Assembly: GCA_032717465.1 (NCBI GenBank)
Contig: CM064732.1
Location: 36,809,322-36,873,321 of the forward strand
Reading direction: 5' to 3'
DNA: 64,000 bases
Origin: Coenobita brevimanus
Taxonomy: Eukaryota > Arthropoda > Malacostraca > Decapoda > Coenobitidae
The notes beneath the pieces were generated by a model, which worked only from the letters and a program-made list of their open reading frames with translations, searched no databases and was not told the DNA's origin. Made by a program: the position numbers and the translations under genes. Positions 49,652-60,469 of this stretch are shown in pieces. Position 1 is the stretch's first letter. The number at the start of each line of letters is the position of its first letter.

Positions 49652-50832
49652 AAGGGATGACATGAGATGGCCAGAGGAAGTGTTGTTGACTATGCTGTTG
49701 TCATAGCGACCAAGTCAAGCACGAGTGGCAGGCAGAGGCAAGAACGGAGGAAGGTAAGGTAGGAAGGGTAGAGGAAGGGAGAGAAGGAGGAAAGTAAAGC
49801 TGATAGAGCACCGGGAGTGAATGAAAGAGGAAAGTGAGAGAGGGAGAACAGAGGCAAGGATAATGGAGGTAAAGAATAAAAAAATTAGGAGAGAGGAGAA
49901 AGGAGAGTCAAAGAGATAGAGGAAGTGAAAAAGGAAGCAGAAGTTGGAGGAAGGGATTCGTGGAGAAAAGGAACACAGAGAGAGTAAAGGAGAGGAAAGA
50001 GAAGGAGAAAGAGGGAAGGGGAAAAAAAATAATGATAACTAAGAACGAAAAAGACAGAGTGTAGCAATAAGGCGAAAAACAACAGGAGGAGAGGAAGAAA
50101 CAGTGGCAGGAAAGAAGGTAAGGATATAAGAAAGACGGGAAGCAGAGGGAAGGAGAGGCGGCTAGGAAGGAAAAAAGGAAAGGAGTAAAGCAGGAAGGGA
50201 AACAGGAGCGGAAGGGAAGAAGCAGGCAGGGAAGAAATTATCGGAAGGAGAGTAGGGAAAATGGGAGGGAGGATATATGGAATTAAGAATGCAATGGACG
50301 GAAGGTATGCGGAAGGAAAGGAAAGAACACAAGAAGGTAATTAGAAGAAAAAAGTAAGATGATGAAGCGACAGGGGGGAAACATCGAATGAAAGGCAAGG
50401 AGAGAGGAGGAAAGGTTAAGAAGGAGAATAAGGGGAAAGAGAGAAAGACAGTAGAGGGAAAGAGAGGGAGGGAGTGAAAGAAAAAAGTAAAGAGGAACAG
50501 CCACGGGAAGGAAAGATAGTAAGGGAAAGAGGAAAATAAAAGAGACAGAGTAGAGAGATGATGGGGAGATTGAAACAGAAAAATAAAAGAGGGAGAACAG
50601 ATGGAAAGAGAGGAAGGAAGGAGGAAAGGAAAGTACAAAAGGGAGACTAGAGGGAAGGAAAGAAAGGGATGGTTGCGGGAAGGAGTGGCAATATGGAAGG
50701 CGGGAAGAAAATACAATAAGACTAGAGATAAAGAAGGAAAGGGAGAGAAGATGGAACGAACAAAGGGAGATGAGAGGATGTTCAGTAAAGGTAGAACGAT
50801 GGGAGACAGCAGTCAGATGGAAGGAAGCATAT

Positions 50833-50869
<37 letters not shown>

Positions 50870-50956
50870 CAACCTTTGAATGTCCGCGCTCTGTTCCGAA
50901 GGAGGAGGGAATGGATAGAGAGAAGTATTGGGTTGGAAACGGTGGAGGCATGTGAC

Positions 50957-51019
<63 letters not shown>

Positions 51020-51109
51020 CAGCCTTTGAACGTCCGCGCTCTGTTCCAAAGGAGGAGGGAAAGGATAGAGAGAAGAAGTATTGGGTTGGAAACGTTGGAG
51101 CCATGTGAC

Positions 51110-51147
<38 letters not shown>

Positions 51148-51150
51148 TGC
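48780..51150. repeat. Very long polypurine block (~2.4 kb)
   Basis: Purines dominate the + strand almost without break. There are (GA)n cores at 49620-49648, 50836-50866, 50963-51016 and 51112-51142. There is no regular long period except the 150-bp repeat at its right end. Minus-strand frames of up to 289 residues (Ser/Leu/Phe/Pro only) are compositional. Confidence 0.85.
50865..51113. repeat. Two direct copies of a 99-bp unit separated by (GA)n, 150-bp period
   Basis: 50865-50963 and 51015-51113 are nearly identical: AGAAGTCA(A/G)CCTTTGAA, TGTCCGCGCTCTGTTCC, AAGTATTGGGTTGGAAACG, CATGTGACAGGA. A GA array follows each copy. Confidence 0.9.
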
Positions 51151-51179
51151 AAATGAGTGAGGTGAGTAGTTTAAATACA

Positions 51180-51500
51180 TTTACATAAACACACAGGCCA
51201 CACCTCCTGCTCCCTGGTAAACCGTCTGTCTGTCCCATGGCACACACAACTCCTTGACATTGTCGTTGCTTGACGGTTCATCCCGGAAAAAAAAGAAAAA
51301 AGAAAAAAGAAAACAGTCAGTTACAAAAAAAAAAAAACTAAACTCACTAGGAGAGATGTTGATGCCACTTCAGTTAAATTATTTATCTGACCGCATACGA
51401 TGTGAGAGTAACCTCCGTTGAAGAAAATCGTTTGGTGCTTAAGAAACTATACTTAATTAAATACAATGATTACTTGCTAGTTGTAGATATATAAACATAC
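51180..51500. other. No recognisable feature
   Basis: AT-rich sequence with two A-rich runs (51287-51338). Confidence 0.4.
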
Positions 51501-51570
51501 CTATCTATCTATCTATCTATCTATATCTATCTATCTATCCATATATATATAAATAGATAGATAGATAGAT

Positions 51571-51620
<50 letters not shown>

Positions 51621-51660
51621 GTATAGATAGATACATAGATAGATAGATAGATAGATATAT

Positions 51661-51749
<89 letters not shown>
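51501..51749. repeat. Self-complementary compound microsatellite
   Basis: Order on +: (TATC)n, (GATA)n, (GA)n 51575-51618, (GATA)n, (TC)n 51664-51713, (AT)n to 51749. The GATA/TATC and GA/TC blocks are inverted partners, so the strand can fold on itself over more than 40 pairs. Confidence 0.9.
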
Positions 51750-51750
<1 letters not shown>

Positions 51751-52248
51751 TCCAATCCTACATTGCTCCATGTGGAGCGTAGGAGCCAAGGACTAGGCAG
51801 TTGGTCCCGACATTTACGATGAGAGTGACCAGCCTCACTCATCCCTGAGTGGTATTACACGAGCAATCAACCCAAACCATCCCTTGGATATAAACCTTCA
51901 CCGGCTCAATCCGATTAGAGCGCAATAATTACCCACTAAACCACCATGCGCCAAAATTTAGTTATATGGTTACCACCCATCATAGTAAATGGTTTCCTGG
52001 TGTACAGGAAACCATTTAGCTTGTCACTCATTGTAGAGTCACCCACAGGCACAAGGAAGAGAAAAGAATGAAGGAAAGAGAGACAGAAGAGGGAGTGTAA
52101 AGTTGCCCATAGGCAGAACGACAAGGAAAGAATGAACGAAAGGAAGGCAGAAGAGGATGGAAGGAAAGAGGGATGGAGGAGATGAAAGGGCAGACACCCG
52201 AGAGCAGCACTACATCGAGTGAGTGGATGGTGAGCGCCCACACCTACC

Positions 52249-52250
<2 letters not shown>
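51750..52250 (-). repeat. Repeat 'beta', longest copy, with tRNA-like segment
   Basis: Aligns with 18825-19216 over its first ~380 bases and with 6296-6443 at its far end. The minus strand has A-box-like TGGTTTAGTGGGTA near 51936-51949 and B-box-like GGTTTATATCC near 51888-51898. Both sides border (AT)n. A purine-rich inner part (52050-52190) differs in length between copies. Confidence 0.7.
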
Positions 52251-52283
<33 letters not shown>

Positions 52284-52286
<3 letters not shown>

Positions 52287-52673
52287 GGAGCCTCTGTGGT
52301 ACAGTGGTAAAGTGTGCATTTTCGTACACTGGAAGAACGAGGGTTCGCGCCCCGCCAGGGTAATACACTTTGGGAGCGTTCTTCTGGCCATGTACCGCAT
52401 GGTGGACAAAATGGGTGCTGTGGTTGAACCAGTGTCGCATACTATAAAGTATGCTTGCACCCAGTAGGCTTGCGTGGGCCGATTACACTTCGTTCACAGA
52501 CTACACACACATCCAAAGCCACTCCAACCCTACAATTTCACTTACAAAATCTTCTCACCCAACAAATAATCTCTACCAGACAACCTAAGCCACTTGGTAG
52601 AGATACATTGGCTGTATTGTCCCCACTCTGGTCAGGATAGGCTGGTCCCGCAGTGGACACGCAAACGGCTGAG

Positions 52674-52676
<3 letters not shown>
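52284..52676 (+). mobile_element. SINE 'alpha' copy 1, tRNA-derived
   Basis: About 390 bases. The head has A-box TGGTACAGTGG (52297-52307) and B-box GGGTTCGCGCC (52341-52351), spaced as in tRNA genes, so RNA polymerase III transcription is expected. The body carries TATAAAGTATGCTTGCACCC and CACACATCCAAAGCCACTCC, and the end is CAAACGGCTGAGAT. (AT)n arrays lie on both sides. Copies 2 and 3 on the other strand match throughout. Confidence 0.85.

Positions 52677-52717
<41 letters not shown>
52677..52717. repeat. (AT)n between SINE alpha 1 and LINE H
   Basis: About 20 AT units. Further AT runs at 52252-52281, 53718-53735, 54136-54206 and 54605-54653 separate the other elements of this cluster. 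Confidence 0.95.
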
Positions 52718-52720
<3 letters not shown>

Positions 52721-53717
52721 GTCCTATCACCAACTCTCTTTCTTTTATTCATCAATGACCATCTAGCTGTACATCTAACCCTATCCACTCTTACGCTGAT
52801 GACTCCACCCTTTACCTTTCCATTCGGTTCCCGCAACAGCCACATCAGCAGTTACTTCAACAAACAAGGAATGAGGCTATGGCACGCCTAATGTCTGACT
52901 TGGCTTGTATCTCTGACTGGGGTAAAAATAATCTTGTTGGTTTTAATGCATCAAAGACTCAGTTTTTACACCTATGAACCTGACAAAATCTTCGACAGGC
53001 ATACCCGCTAACGTTTAATAATATTCAGCTTAATCCTGCATCATCCTTGAACATGCTTGGGGTTTCATTTACTCGTGACATCTTGGAAAGATCATATTAC
53101 AGCTCTTGTCTAATCTGCTTCCAAGAGATTAGGTGTCCTAAGCCGACTCCGTTCCTTCTTTTCCCCTGCACAATTGTTGACTCTATACAGGGGTTTTATG
53201 CGCCCCTGTGTGGAGTACAACTCTCATGTGTGGGGAGGCTTCCCACATACAGCTCTTCTCAATAGGGTGCAGTAAAAGGCTTTTCGTCTCATTAACTCTC
53301 CTCTTCTTACTGACTCCCTTCAACCTCTGTCTCTTCGCCTCATTGTTGCATCTTTATCTCTTTTCTATCGTTACGTCAATGGTCACTGCTCCTCTGAGCT
53401 GTCTGCATGCATTCCTCCACCTCTACGACAGGCGCGTACCACCCGTCTAATAGCAAACTCTCATCCCTTTTCTGTCCAACTCTCTAATGCAACAGTTAAC
53501 CGTTACTCCCAGTCCTTCATTTATGCAACTGGTAAACTCTGGAAATGTCTCACTCTGTCTGTATTTCCGGCTTCCTATGATCTGCAGTCTTTCAAAAGCA
53601 GTGTGCCCAGGCATCTCGAAATGATCGGATCTAGAATTTGGCTGTCTCTTGTATTTTGTTTTTCTCTCGGAAAGAACAATAATTCCAGGCCCACAGCCTT
53701 TGGTTCCTTCTTCCTCG
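52718..53717 (+). mobile_element. LINE 'H', 5'-truncated D/G family
   Basis: One kilobase equivalent to 62424-63425 of LINE G. It starts just upstream of RT motif C (HSYADDSTLYLS near 52786-52820) and runs through SLNMLGVSFTRD (53045-53080), the VEYNSHVWG block (53210) and the stop region. The 3' end GGTTCCTTCTTCCTCGCAT is the family terminus, but instead of the A tail seen in D1 and G it passes into (AT)n. Frameshifted throughout. Confidence 0.85.
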
Positions 53718-53735
53718 CATATATATATATATATG

Positions 53736-54133
53736 TCATCTCATCTCATCGGCCGTATTGAGTGTCCACTGTAGGACCAGCCTATCCAGACTGAAGTGGG
53801 GATGATACAGCCGAGGTATCTCTACCAATTGACTTAGGCTGTCTGATAGAGATTGTATGTAGGGTGAGAAGTGTTTGTAGGTGTGATTTTAGTGTTGGAG
53901 TAGCTTTGGATGTCTGTGTAGTCTGGGAACCAAGTGCAATCAGCCCGCGCAAGCTGACTGGGTCCAAGCATACTTTATAGTATGCGACACTGGTTCAACC
54001 ACAGCACCCCTTATGTCCGTCAAGCAGTACGTGGCCAGAAGTACATTCCCAAAGTTTATTACCCTGGCAAGGTGCGAACCCTCGTTCTTCAGTGTGCGAA
54101 ATCGCATACTTTACCACTGTACCATAGAGACTC

Positions 54134-54135
<2 letters not shown>
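53736..54135 (-). mobile_element. SINE 'alpha' copy 2
   Basis: The head is at the right end, with B-box GGGTTCGCACC near 54068-54078 and A-box TGGTACAGTGG near 54112-54122 (minus). The body matches copies 1 and 3. The 3' end is GGCCGATGAGATGAG, next to (AT)n. Confidence 0.85.

Positions 54136-54206
<71 letters not shown>
54136..54206. repeat. (AT)n microsatellite between SINE copies
   Basis: About 35 AT units. Confidence 0.96.
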
Positions 54207-54210
<4 letters not shown>

Positions 54211-54212
54211 TA

Positions 54213-54602
54213 TAATCATCAGCCGTTTGAGTATCCACTGCAGGACTGGCCTATCCCGACCGAAGTCGGGACGATACAGCCAATGTATCTCTAACAAGTG
54301 GCTTAGGCTGTCTGGTAGAGATTGTATGTAGGGTGAGAAGTGCTTGTAAGTGTACCTGTAGTGTTGGAGTGGCTTTGGATGTGTGTGTAGTCTGTGAACC
54401 AAGTATAATTGGCCCGCGTGAGCCGATTGGGTGCAAGCATACTTTATAGTAAGTGACACTGGTTCAACCACAGTACCCCTTTGTGTCCGCCAATGCAGTA
54501 CATGGCCGGGTGAACACTCCCAAAGGTTATTACCCTGGTGGGGCGCGAACCCTGGTTCACCCGTGTACGAAACGCACACTCTACCACTGTACCACAGAGG
54601 CT

Positions 54603-54604
<2 letters not shown>
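54213..54604 (-). mobile_element. SINE 'alpha' copy 3
   Basis: Minus strand: head at 54604 with A-box TGGTACAGTGG and B-box GGGTTCGCGCC intact. The 3' end is CAAACGGCTGATGATTATAT at 54211-54230. It is in tandem with copy 2, the two being separated only by the (AT)n array. Confidence 0.85.

Positions 54605-54653
<49 letters not shown>
54605..54653. repeat. (AT)n between SINE alpha 3 and LINE E
   Basis: About 24 AT units leading into GTAC-(AC)n and ATC triplets, which are probably the tail of LINE E. Confidence 0.93.
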
Positions 54654-54661
<8 letters not shown>

Positions 54662-54689
54662 CACACACATCATCACCATCACCATCATT

Positions 54690-57600
54690 ATCCGGACCTC
54701 CTTTCCCACCCAAGGGCAGGGTGAGGAGTAGCAATGTCCAGACAACACAAATCTGCCCAAATCAAATAGGCCACACTTCCATTCACTCATTATTCAAGCC
54801 TCCGGAATCCTGGCTCTACTGGATACGCCAAAACATTCACCACATTCTGCAGCTTCACACAAATGTATCTGACTGAGACAATCTGGATGGTGCCCTGCTC
54901 ACAAGGGGTGACAAAATCCCTGATCATGCACTTCTCCTCACAACATTCATCCAGCCAGCTCGATCTCTTGTCAGTTCCTTAGCCTCACCGACTTCCAAAC
55001 CTCTCTTCCTTAATCACTCATCCACTATATCTCTCCACCTTCTCCTTGGCCTGCCTCGCCTCCTCCCTTCTTGAAATTCGCTCAGGTATACCTCTTTCAC
55101 CACTCTAATGTTATCCATTCTTTCCACATGACCATACCATCTGAACACACTCTCCTCGATTCTGGTGTCCACCGACTTTCTTACTCTACACCTTTCACAA
55201 ATCACATTATTTCGTATCCTATCCACCCTCTGTACTCCACATACATTCCTCAACAGTCCCATCTCCACTGCTCTTATTCTTGCCTTCTCATTTTCATGCC
55301 ACACCATAGTCTCGCACCCATATGTTAAAGTTGGCACTAACACTCCCTCATGTAGGTCTCGTGCAGCTGCAACACTCAAGCCTCTGATGCTTATCAAGGC
55401 CTTCATTGCACCAGCTACTTTTCTTCCTTGTGTCACTTTACTTTCAACTTCTTTTGCACATTTTCCTCTCTTTTCTATCACTGTCCCCAAGTAATTGAAC
55501 TCTCTCACCAATTCCACAGTCTCTCCATTACACTGTGACATCACACTGGGAGTCACCTTCTCTCTCAGTAACCATCACTTTACTCTTCTCTACATTTGCT
55601 CTCAAGGCACGATGCTCACAGACATCAGGAAAACTCTGCACTAGCCTACCAAGTACTTTTCCGGTACTTGCAAGCAGTACTGCATCATCAGCATACAACA
55701 AGTTTGAGATATTCCATCAATCACCATTCATTACGAGCGCCATACCTCTCTCCATTACTCGTGTTTTTACTTCTCTCATCACCCCATCCATATATATATA
55801 TTGAACAACCATGGGGACATCACACAACCTTGTCGCATGCCCACTCCGATCATGAACCATTCACTTAGATGCCCATTAACCCTTACTCATGCTTCGCTAC
55901 CATCATAAAAACTCTTGACAGCACCTAACAGCTTACCATCTACACCATACATGCTCAAAACTTTCCACAATCCCGATCTGTCTACTTTGTCGTAAGCTTT
56001 TTCCAGGTCCATGAATACCATAAACACATGATCCTTCTCACAAGCCTTCTCTGCTACCAGTCTCATTGCAAATACTTGATCCACACATCCTCTGCCACTC
56101 CTAAAGCCACCCTGTTCATCACTCACTAGGACTTCTGATATCTCTCTTACTTTCTCTATAATAATTCTTCCATATACCTTCCCTACCACACTCAATAAAC
56201 TTATGCCACGATAATTCTTGCACTCACTTTGCTCACCTTTATTTTTGTACAGGGGTACAATCACAGCCTTTTTCCACTCTGCAGGCACAGTTTCACTCAT
56301 CCATGCCTTCTTGCATATCTCCAACAAGCACTTCATTCCACTCTCTCCACTACACTTAAGCATCTCTGCCTACACCTCATCAACCCCAGCTGCTTTCCCA
56401 TTTTTCAGCCATTTCACAGCATTCTTCACCTGTGCGAGTGTCACGTCTCCTGGCACTGCATTCCTTCTCTGCACACCCCTAAAACCAGTCATGTTTACAG
56501 CTGCTTTGCTCTCTCTATTCCCTTTCATCAGGCTTTCAAAATATTCGTTCTGTCTGGTCCATACTTCATCTCCCTGGGTTAGTAACCTACCACCTGCATC
56601 TTTTACACCATCACAATTCTTTCCACTTTCACTTCTACATTTCTGCACCTCTTTCCAGAATGACTCCTATTTCAGAGTAGTTCGCATTCATTTTTCGTCT
56701 CAGATCATCATTTACCTCTTCATTTTCCTCTTCACTAGTCTCTTTACGTGCTTCATGCTTTCGATATACTCCTGTAACCACTTTCGCCACTTCTTCCTCT
56801 TTTCCTCTACTGCTCTCTTAACCTCCTCATCCCACCATGCCGTACCTTTCATTTTTGTTGATACTCTTGCCACACCACACACCACTTTAGCATTCCTAAC
56901 TAAGCAATCCCTATGTGAATTCCACTGGCTGTCCAGATCCAATTCATTCCAGTTCACTGATTCTAACTCGTCCTCTACTTTGGTCCTGTAATCATCTGCC
57001 ATTTCTTTGATCCTCAGCTTCTCAACTTTCAGTCTTTCTCCCTGACTGCTCCTCTCTCTCTTGATCCATCTCGTTCCTCTCAACTTGAGTTTGCATGCAA
57101 CGATCATATGATCTGACAGACCCCCACATCTTCCCCTCACAGCCCTCGTATCAGCAACCATTCCCACCATCGACATCTCTACTAGCACGTAATCAATCAG
57201 GCTTCTTTCAACACGATCCCCGTTTCCTCTATACCTTGTACATTTATGTGCATTTTGTGTTTGAAATACGAATTAAAAATTCACACCTTCCTCTCCTGAC
57301 ACATATCCTTTAGTCGATTCCCATTATCATTTTCTCTTGGTACTCCATAACAACTCATTATGTCATCATCAGGACCAGTGCCTACTCTTCTGTTCATGTC
57401 CCCCATCACAATCACTTCATAGCTCCTGGGCATTTCTCCCACTACTTCACCCAGCTCATCCCAAAACCTGTCTTTCTCTCTCTCACTCCTGTCCTCACAC
57501 GGTGCATACGCTACAATCACTGACACGTTCACCTTCTCAAACTTGAACTTGATATACATACATCTCGAGCTGACACATTTGTAGTCTCTCATTCCACACT

Positions 57601-57892
57601 GCCATACCTCATTCATCAACAAAGCAACTCCTTCCTTACATCTTCTTCTCCCATTCATTCCCGATCTTATACATTTCACACCCTCCCACTCCTCCACTTC
57701 GCACCATTTCATCTTCGTTTCACACAGTGCCATCACAGAATATCTCGCACTCTTGAACACATTCACCACTTCCACGCTCTTGCTCTCCTCATTCACGCCT
57801 CTCACATTCCACATGGCCACGCGAGTCTGCCCATTTGGTTGGGGCAATGGGCAGGTATTAGGCCCTCCGAGGCTCTCTGAAACGACTGCCAT
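54690..57892 (-). mobile_element. LINE 'E', near full length
   Basis: About 3.2 kb on the minus strand, with the start near 57892 (TTTCAGAGAGCCTCGGAGGG) beside a TATC microsatellite. Then come endonuclease and RT, and a 3' untranslated stretch 54950-54690 ending in GATGGT repeats. It belongs to the same general group as A, B and C but is better preserved: long frames cover most of its length. Confidence 0.8.
54955..57850 (-). pseudogene. Endonuclease-RT polyprotein of LINE E (few lesions)
   Basis: Frames in order: 57892-57281 with VAMWNVRGVNEESK, VMALCETKMKW (catalytic E), VSVIVAYAPCEDR and VIVMGDMNRRVG (GDxN). 57188-56712 has RCGGLSDHMIVACKL (SDH). 56648-56370 is the pre-RT region (LKNGKAAGVDEV). 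56363-55887 has KKAVIVPLYKNKGEQSECKN, DEQGGFRSGRGCVDQVFAMR and VFMDLEKAYDKVDRSGLW (motif A). Motif B (GMRQGCVMSPWLFN) is near 55845-55800. Motif C (NLLYADDAVLLAS) is intact near 55700-55665 in a shifted frame. 55556-55014 gives the C-terminus (FNYLGTVIEKRGK, FRWYGHVERMDN). Lesions: a stop near 57279, a stop at 56367, a stop at 55885 and shifts around 55800 and 55550. Confidence 0.85.
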
Positions 57893-58070
<178 letters not shown>

Positions 58071-58544
58071 GAAGAAATAGATGTATGATTGATTGATATA
58101 TTACTCCGAAGTTGATAGTGTTGGTCTTAGCTGAAAAAACAAAAAAATGTGTTGAGTTAAAGACAACGAAAGTGTTGGGCCTGAATGCGGCAAGGTTTTT
58201 CCCCAAGCTGAAGAAAACGGTATTGTTTAATTCTTTGGTTAGTGTGACTTTGTTTAGCTGAGTAAAATTATCTGACGTTAGCTGGTATATGATACTAGAA
58301 CTGTTTTGATCATGAGGAAGTTAATCCTTTCAGTCAGGCAGTACGGAATGCTACACTTTTCGGTCCCAAGAAAGGGTTCCAGCTGCTGGTCCTGGACATT
58401 TATAAGCCGAGAAAAGTGGTTGGTGTCAATGGAGATGAAATATTTACCGGTAATATTTAGTTCATTCCGAACTTTGAAGAGCTAACCGAATCAGATTGCA
58501 GCTCTTCTAGTACTTGTACTTTCTCTCTGCTGTAGAAAATATAA
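58071..58544. other. No recognisable feature
   Basis: AT-rich. The 15-mer ATCTGACGTTAGC-G/T is shared with 63860-63880, hinting at another diverged repeat. Confidence 0.35.
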
Positions 58545-58744
58545 ATCTCTGAGTTCCCTGCTTAGCATAATTATTCACTAGAATATCTTTGAGTTCCCTG
58601 ATTAGCATAATTATTCGCTAGAATATCTTTCAGTTCCCTGATTAGCATAATTATTCGCTAGAATATCTTTGAGTCCCCATCTTAGCATAATTATTCGCTG
58701 GAATATCATTCAGTTCCCTTCATAGCATAATTATTCACTAGAAA
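58545..58744. repeat. Minisatellite, five copies of a 40-bp unit
   Basis: Units start at 58545, 58585, 58625, 58665 and 58705 with no length change. Each reads ATCTTTGAGTTCCCTGATTA followed by GCATAATTATTCGCTAGAAT with a few substitutions. There is no coding signal. Confidence 0.97.
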
Positions 58745-58849
58745 ACCTATCTCCACATTTTTTTTTATTAGTTGTATCTTTAGAGAAGAGGTTTCTATTT
58801 TCAGCTATACTCTCCTCCTCCTCCTAATCCTCCTATTCCCTCTTCCTCT

Positions 58850-59068
58850 TTACCTTGTTCCAAGCCATGGTGGGCCATTCTTGTCATCTCCTGCACTGTC
58901 TTGTGTCTCCGTGTCCTCCTGTATAACCAGCTCTCTCACATTTCGCTCCACACTGTCTTGCCATATGAATTTCGGTCTCCCTTCAGCACACATTTCTCTC
59001 ACCTGCACCCTCCAGGCCGTCTGAACCATTTCACTCCTACGATATAATAACATTATTGCAACAACCAA
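58850..59068 (-). pseudogene. LINE C-terminal scrap
   Basis: The minus-strand frame reads AEGRPKFIWQDSVERNVREL, preceded by SEMVQTAWRVQVREM. The G-R-P-x-x-x-W-x-D-x-V pattern is the C-terminal block of LINE RT proteins (compare GRPRRRWRDIVDE in LINE E). Very short. Confidence 0.6.
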
Positions 59069-59199
59069 CGGTATTATTCAGATTTGGAGACTCATCAATC
59101 TGAGGGAGTTAGCAATTGATTTTCATTAACCCCTTCACTTTTACAGATCTATTGTAAGTTTAACCAAACCGAGTCACTGGAAAAAAAAAAATGATTGGA

Positions 59200-59300
59200 A
59201 TCCGTTAACCCGCGGCGTCCCGTCGACGTTCTTTAACGTCCACATGTTTTGTCGCTGCTAATCCCGTTGACGTACATAAACGCAAATCAATTGCAAGGTC
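59200..59300. other. Possible piggyBac-like terminus (TTAA plus GTCGACGT repeats)
   Basis: TTAA at 59204-59207 is followed by CCCGCGGCGTCCCGTCGACG. The segment CCCGT(C/T)GACGT-C-T-AACG occurs twice in direct order (59219-59240 and 59266-59284), as in subterminal repeats of some piggyBac-type elements. No transposase motif is visible downstream, so this is a weak call. Confidence 0.3.
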
Positions 59301-60004
59301 CCTAATTTGCACAATTTTCGATTTTCGCGAGTGATTTTTGGTACGTATACACGTGACACCTTCCTCTACAAGATGCCAGGCAGGGACAATGCCTCACCCA
59401 GCATGACCTCCTCCCCCCCCCCTGCATGCCATTGTCTCAGCAATTCACCTGTTATCAGTGACCTGGCCAGTAAAGCCATGTTATGCCACAGTACGAAATT
59501 CAGGGCCAGAGTGATTCCCCAATCAATGACAATGTGGAGGACAAACTTTACATAGCATTAGAGGAAGAAACAGTCAGAAATGATGATCAGGTAATGTGGC
59601 AAAAAAAGGTCAGGTATGGTGATGAGTTAGTGAGTGAAACAAGGCTTATAATGCCTATATTACTGCCTGAAAACCAATATACTCTCGTACTACATATAAA
59701 TTCGTACCAAGTAAATAAATAAATACCGTTTATGAGTGGTGTGAAATAGTTATCCTCCCATAGAACTCGTTTTCTTTGGTGCCAGCCTGTTAGAAAACCC
59801 AGTAAGGTAAGGAGGTACTCCTACCTGTATCGAGTATTTTAAACCTCAGGTGAGCGATTTCTCTATGAAAGTTCGATGTTTCTCTCCAAAAGCGGAGGTT
59901 TGAGCCAAAAAAAAAATTTTCCAAAAATGGTAGGGATTGGGGGGAGTCAGTGGCGGAAAAGTGGTCGGGATGGGGCGGGTTAAGGAGTTCAGGAGATATC
60001 GCGC
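59301..60004. other. No recognisable gene
   Basis: Two short frames (59307-59555 and 59483-59722) overlap here and show no family motif. They could be a transposase N-terminus if the piggyBac-like end is real. Confidence 0.35.
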
Positions 60005-60285
60005 CCACAAGGATAAATTAAGTCCAATGACCTTGGTCTTTGACCCCGTTCCTTGCTGACCTAATCATTTCATCATTCCTACATGTTGTATCACTGACAT
60101 AAGTTTGTTCGAAATCCGACGAGGAGTTTAGGAGATATTGCGCCCACACCCATATGACCTTGATCTTTGACCCCTTGACCTTGCTGGCCTAGTCAGTTCA
60201 CCGTCCCTTCACACTTTATCACTGATAAAAGATTGGTCGAAATGCGTCAAGGAGTTCAGGAGATATGGCGCCAATTAGGATACAA
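60005..60285. repeat. Interspersed repeat 'epsilon', left part (split by LINE G)
   Basis: Two tandem units carry the order ATGACCTTG-TCTTTGACCCC, TGACCTTGCTG(A/G)CCTA, ATCACTGA-A-AAG-TTGGT-G, GAGTTCAGGAGATAT-GCGCC. The same order resumes at 63445. Confidence 0.75.
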
Positions 60286-60469
60286 GTTTCTCTATCAACA
60301 CCAAACTACATGCACAGTACACACTACACTTTCTTTCCAAAATTTAAAAAAAATCATGGCAGCGCAACACGTGGCCTCAGAGTCCCAGGGGGGGGGGGAC
60401 CATAAATGCCCCCACTTTCCGCCCCTCTCCCGGTGACGACTCAAGCTGCCTGGAACCACTGTCTGACTC

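Noticed and set aside
50283..51152. A 289-residue minus-strand open frame
   Set aside because: It is composed almost only of Ser, Leu, Phe and Pro from a polypurine block and GA arrays. There is no domain and no start context; it reflects base composition.
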